DNA from: JAWLFY01 sp964462125
Lineage (GTDB): Bacteria > Planctomycetota > Planctomycetia > Pirellulales > Pirellulaceae
Direction: 5' to 3'
Assembly (NCBI GenBank): GCA_964462125.1
Contig: CAYWXT010000129.1
Coordinates: 1-15,090 of the forward strand
DNA: 15,090 nt
This document shows, in pieces, positions 13,264 through 15,090 of this stretch. Below the pieces are notes generated by a model. That model was not told where the DNA came from. It made no database searches and saw only the letters and a list, made by a program, of their open reading frames with translations. Both the position numbers and the translations under genes were made by a program. The first letter of the stretch is position 1, and every line of letters begins with the position of its first letter.

Positions 13264-15090
13264 TCAGAAAATCCCTCCGCCTCCGCCGCCGAATCCGCCC
13301 CCGGCCCCGCCGCCGAGACCACCGCCACCGAGGCCACCACCGCCGAGACCACCACCGCCATTGTCCCCCCCTTCGTCGCCGGTGACGAAGTTGAATGTGT
13401 TCACGTCGCCCACTTGCATGAACATCGGCGCGGGGCTGATTCGCACGTAGCGGCGGTCGGCGGAAACGATCCCGAGGGCCATGAGGTTTGCCCCCGTTGG
13501 CAAAACCGTCAGTTCGGGACGGAAGCCGACCGCACCGCGACGGAAGAAGGGGTTGTTGGCGAGCGCCGCCCCACGCCCCCCAGCCCTGGACAACATGTGC
13601 ATGTCCTGAAGGAAATCGCTGAGGACCTCATCGTCGTTGTCAGCGGCGAGCTGACCGAGCACCGCGTGCTGTACGTCCTGCTGAACGTCGCGCAGGTGAG
13701 CCAGTTGCGCTTCGGCGACCTCCTGCTGACGGCGACCCTCCTTGACCTCAAAAACCAAAATCGCGTCCTTCTCCGTCAGCGGAATCTGCTTGCGAATGTA
13801 TCGTTGTGACTCTCGGCCGACATCGCTCAATACTTCGACCGTGACGTGACCGGTCGAAACGTTCCCCCAGACGCGGCGGAGCATCGCACGGTACTGTCCC
13901 GAGAACCCTTGCGGGCAGAGATAGACTTCCGACACCGCGCCGGCGTCATCCTCGCCGTGTCCCGGGAACGCGTCGGCGAGGAGCGTCCCGCCACCGGCAG
14001 TCGAGGGATTGTCATGCGAGCAGACTGTGCCCGAAGGTTCTTCGACGATCAAGTCGACATCGGCCTCCCCGGTCCACGTGACGCGGACCAGCGCGTCATG
14101 GGAAGCGGCTTCCTCAAGCGATTCGCCAAATGCCGCCGCCTCTTCGAGACGTTCCTGCTCGACCAGGTCGTTGTAGGTCGCTCGGGCAACGCGGCGGGCA
14201 TCCTCCACAATCGACGCGAACGACTCCGGCCATGCCTGAGAGAGTACACCGCGGCACGCCCACGCGATCGCGTCGGTCTCGTCCAACCGCTTCGCGATCC
14301 GCATCCCCATGACATACGGCTCACGGCGGTAAGGATCCATGGCCGAAACGTTTTGACACAATTCCAATGCCGCCGCGTCAGAGCCGATCTCCTCCAAACG
14401 CGCCGCAAGGTGCAAAATGTCCTCCGGGGACTGGGCGAAATCGACGGCCGATAGCAGCGTTCGCTCCACCTCCTCGCTCGGGGCACCGGTCGCCTGCAGT
14501 GCGATCGCGTACGCTTGGTACATCCACGGCTGGACATGATCGGCGCGCATCGCCGCTGCGATCACGGCGCAAATCTGCTCGAAGCAATCGACCGCCCGAT
14601 CATCATCCCCCTCCTTGCGGGCCGCCGAGGAGCGTACGTTCAACTCCCGCACCGTGGCGCGGATTTCACGGTCGAGCTCGGCTAGCTCCTCCGGGGACGA
14701 AATCTCGCGCTCGGCGAAGTACGCCTCCCATGCCTCCTCCAGCGATTCCCCCGCCCCCAACGACAGGCGAATCGGTGCCGTTCCCGTTGCCACGGGATTC
14801 TCTCCCGCGGTCGATTCCGCGCTCGTCTCACGGTCGAACGAAATCTGAGCTGACGACCTGTCGGAGGCTGTCTGATCTCCCTCGGTCTCGGCACCACCGC
14901 TGGCAGGAGCCGTTGAAGCGGACTTGTCGCGAAGGGTGGCCTCGTCGGGAACGGCAAACATGCCGCCACCCATGCCGCCGCCCATACCGCCCATGCCGCC
15001 GCCCATACCGCCCATGCCGCCGCCCATCATGCCGCCGCCCATGCCGCCCATGCCGCCGCCCATGCCGCCGCCCATGCCGCCACCCATGCC
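13264..15090 (-). CDS. Large Gly-rich protein with TPR-like and DUF2135-like regions (N-terminus outside window)
   Basis: The visible 608 residues lack the true start, as the frame runs off the right edge. Counting from the first visible Met (15087), residues 1-43 are only Gly and Met. A Ser/Thr/Ala/Glu-rich linker runs to about 110. An alpha-helical, TPR-like stretch covers about 115-330. A beta-rich domain at about 332-450 resembles DUF2135/YfaP-type domains (WTGEADVDLIVEEPSGTVC, then NPSTAGGGTLLADAF). A helical segment runs from about 452 to 500, then VSADRRYVRISP at 541-552, a phrase I associate with planctomycete secreted or secretin-like proteins. The last 35 residues are Gly-rich and end in GGGGGGIF. 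An extracytoplasmic location is likely but the signal peptide is not visible. It is followed by the NPCBM and HtrA genes on the same strand. Confidence 0.8.
   Translation of the reverse strand, partial: GMGGGMGGGMGGGMGGMGGGMMGGGMGGMGGGMGGMGGGMGGGMFAVPDEATLRDKSASTAPASGGAETEGDQTASDRSSAQISFDRETSAESTAGENPVATGTAPIRLSLGAGESLEEAWEAYFAEREISSPEELAELDREIRATVRELNVRSSAARKEGDDDRAVDCFEQICAVIAAAMRADHVQPWMYQAYAIALQATGAPSEEVERTLLSAVDFAQSPEDILHLAARLEEIGSDAAALELCQNVSAMDPYRREPYVMGMRIAKRLDETDAIAWACRGVLSQAWPESFASIVEDARRVARATYNDLVEQERLEEAAAFGESLEEAASHDALVRVTWTGEADVDLIVEEPSGTVCSHDNPSTAGGGTLLADAFPGHGEDDAGAVSEVYLCPQGFSGQYRAMLRRVWGNVSTGHVTVEVLSDVGRESQRYIRKQIPLTEKDAILVFEVKEGRRQQEVAEAQLAHLRDVQQDVQHAVLGQLAADNDDEVLSDFLQDMHMLSRAGGRGAALANNPFFRRGAVGFRPELTVLPTGANLMALGIVSADRRYVRISPAPMFMQVGDVNTFNFVTGDEGGDNGGGGLGGGGLGGGGLGGGAGGGFGGGGGGIF
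13267..13371 (-). repeat. GC-rich tandem repeat coding the Gly-rich C-terminus
   Basis: The stretch codes for repeats of a five-residue GGGGL unit (three consecutive copies) and then Gly/Phe/Ala variants up to the stop. In DNA this is a 15-nt, GGC/GGT-rich imperfect tandem repeat. Unit number could vary between strains by slippage. Confidence 0.75.
14959..15090 (-). repeat. GGC/ATG tandem repeat coding a Gly-Met-rich stretch
   Basis: The region is built from imperfect repeats of ATG followed by two or three GGC codons, giving a protein segment of Met-Gly-Gly(-Gly) units. It continues beyond the window edge. The repeat keeps the reading frame throughout. Confidence 0.85.

Noticed and set aside
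13267..13371. CRISPR-like or other spaced repeat array
   Set aside because: The repeat is a contiguous in-frame Gly codon repeat with no unique spacers.
13208..13450. Proline-rich plus-strand frame
   Set aside because: The polyproline is only the complement of the Gly-rich C-terminal repeat of the minus-strand gene.

Overview
The window is GC-rich DNA from a bacterium that looks like a member of the Planctomycetota, most likely a Pirellula/Rhodopirellula-type organism. This is inferred from gene content, since no rRNA marker is present. The pointers are several HtrA-like proteins with PDZ domains and unusual C-terminal extensions, an NPCBM-type domain protein, a secreted protein with Gly/Met-rich low-complexity ends, a sugar-isomerase-like TIM barrel beside a DapA-like aldolase, weak Shine-Dalgarno use, and palindromic repeats between genes.

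Left part (1-4085): the tail of an unidentified gene, a DapA-superfamily lyase/aldolase (+), a strong bidirectional terminator made from a GGGGTCAGGACTC palindrome, queE (-) and queF (+) placed head to head, a xylose-isomerase-like TIM-barrel gene (+), slyX (+), and a small convergent hypothetical gene (-). QueE and QueF are two steps of the 7-deazaguanine (preQ0/preQ1, queuosine) pathway.

Middle (4086-6650): an EF-G-like translational GTPase (-), a tRNA-Leu(GAG) gene (-), and a degenerate second copy of the GGGGTCAGGACTC palindrome that serves as the terminator of the next cluster.

Right part (6653-15090): five minus-strand genes transcribed toward the left. In transcription order they are a large Gly-rich TPR-like/DUF2135-like protein (start outside the window), a protein with four tandem beta-strand repeats plus an NPCBM-like domain, an HtrA protease with an intact His-Asp-Ser triad, an HtrA-like protein with Glu and Ala in place of Asp and Ser, and an HtrA-like protein with Ile and Tyr in place of His and Ser plus two PDZ domains and a degenerate alpha/beta-hydrolase-like domain. 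Four of the five have, or could have, an export signal, so this looks like an envelope or extracellular protein-handling system built from one active protease and two pseudoproteases. That arrangement is the most interesting thing in the window. Its function is not known from the sequence.
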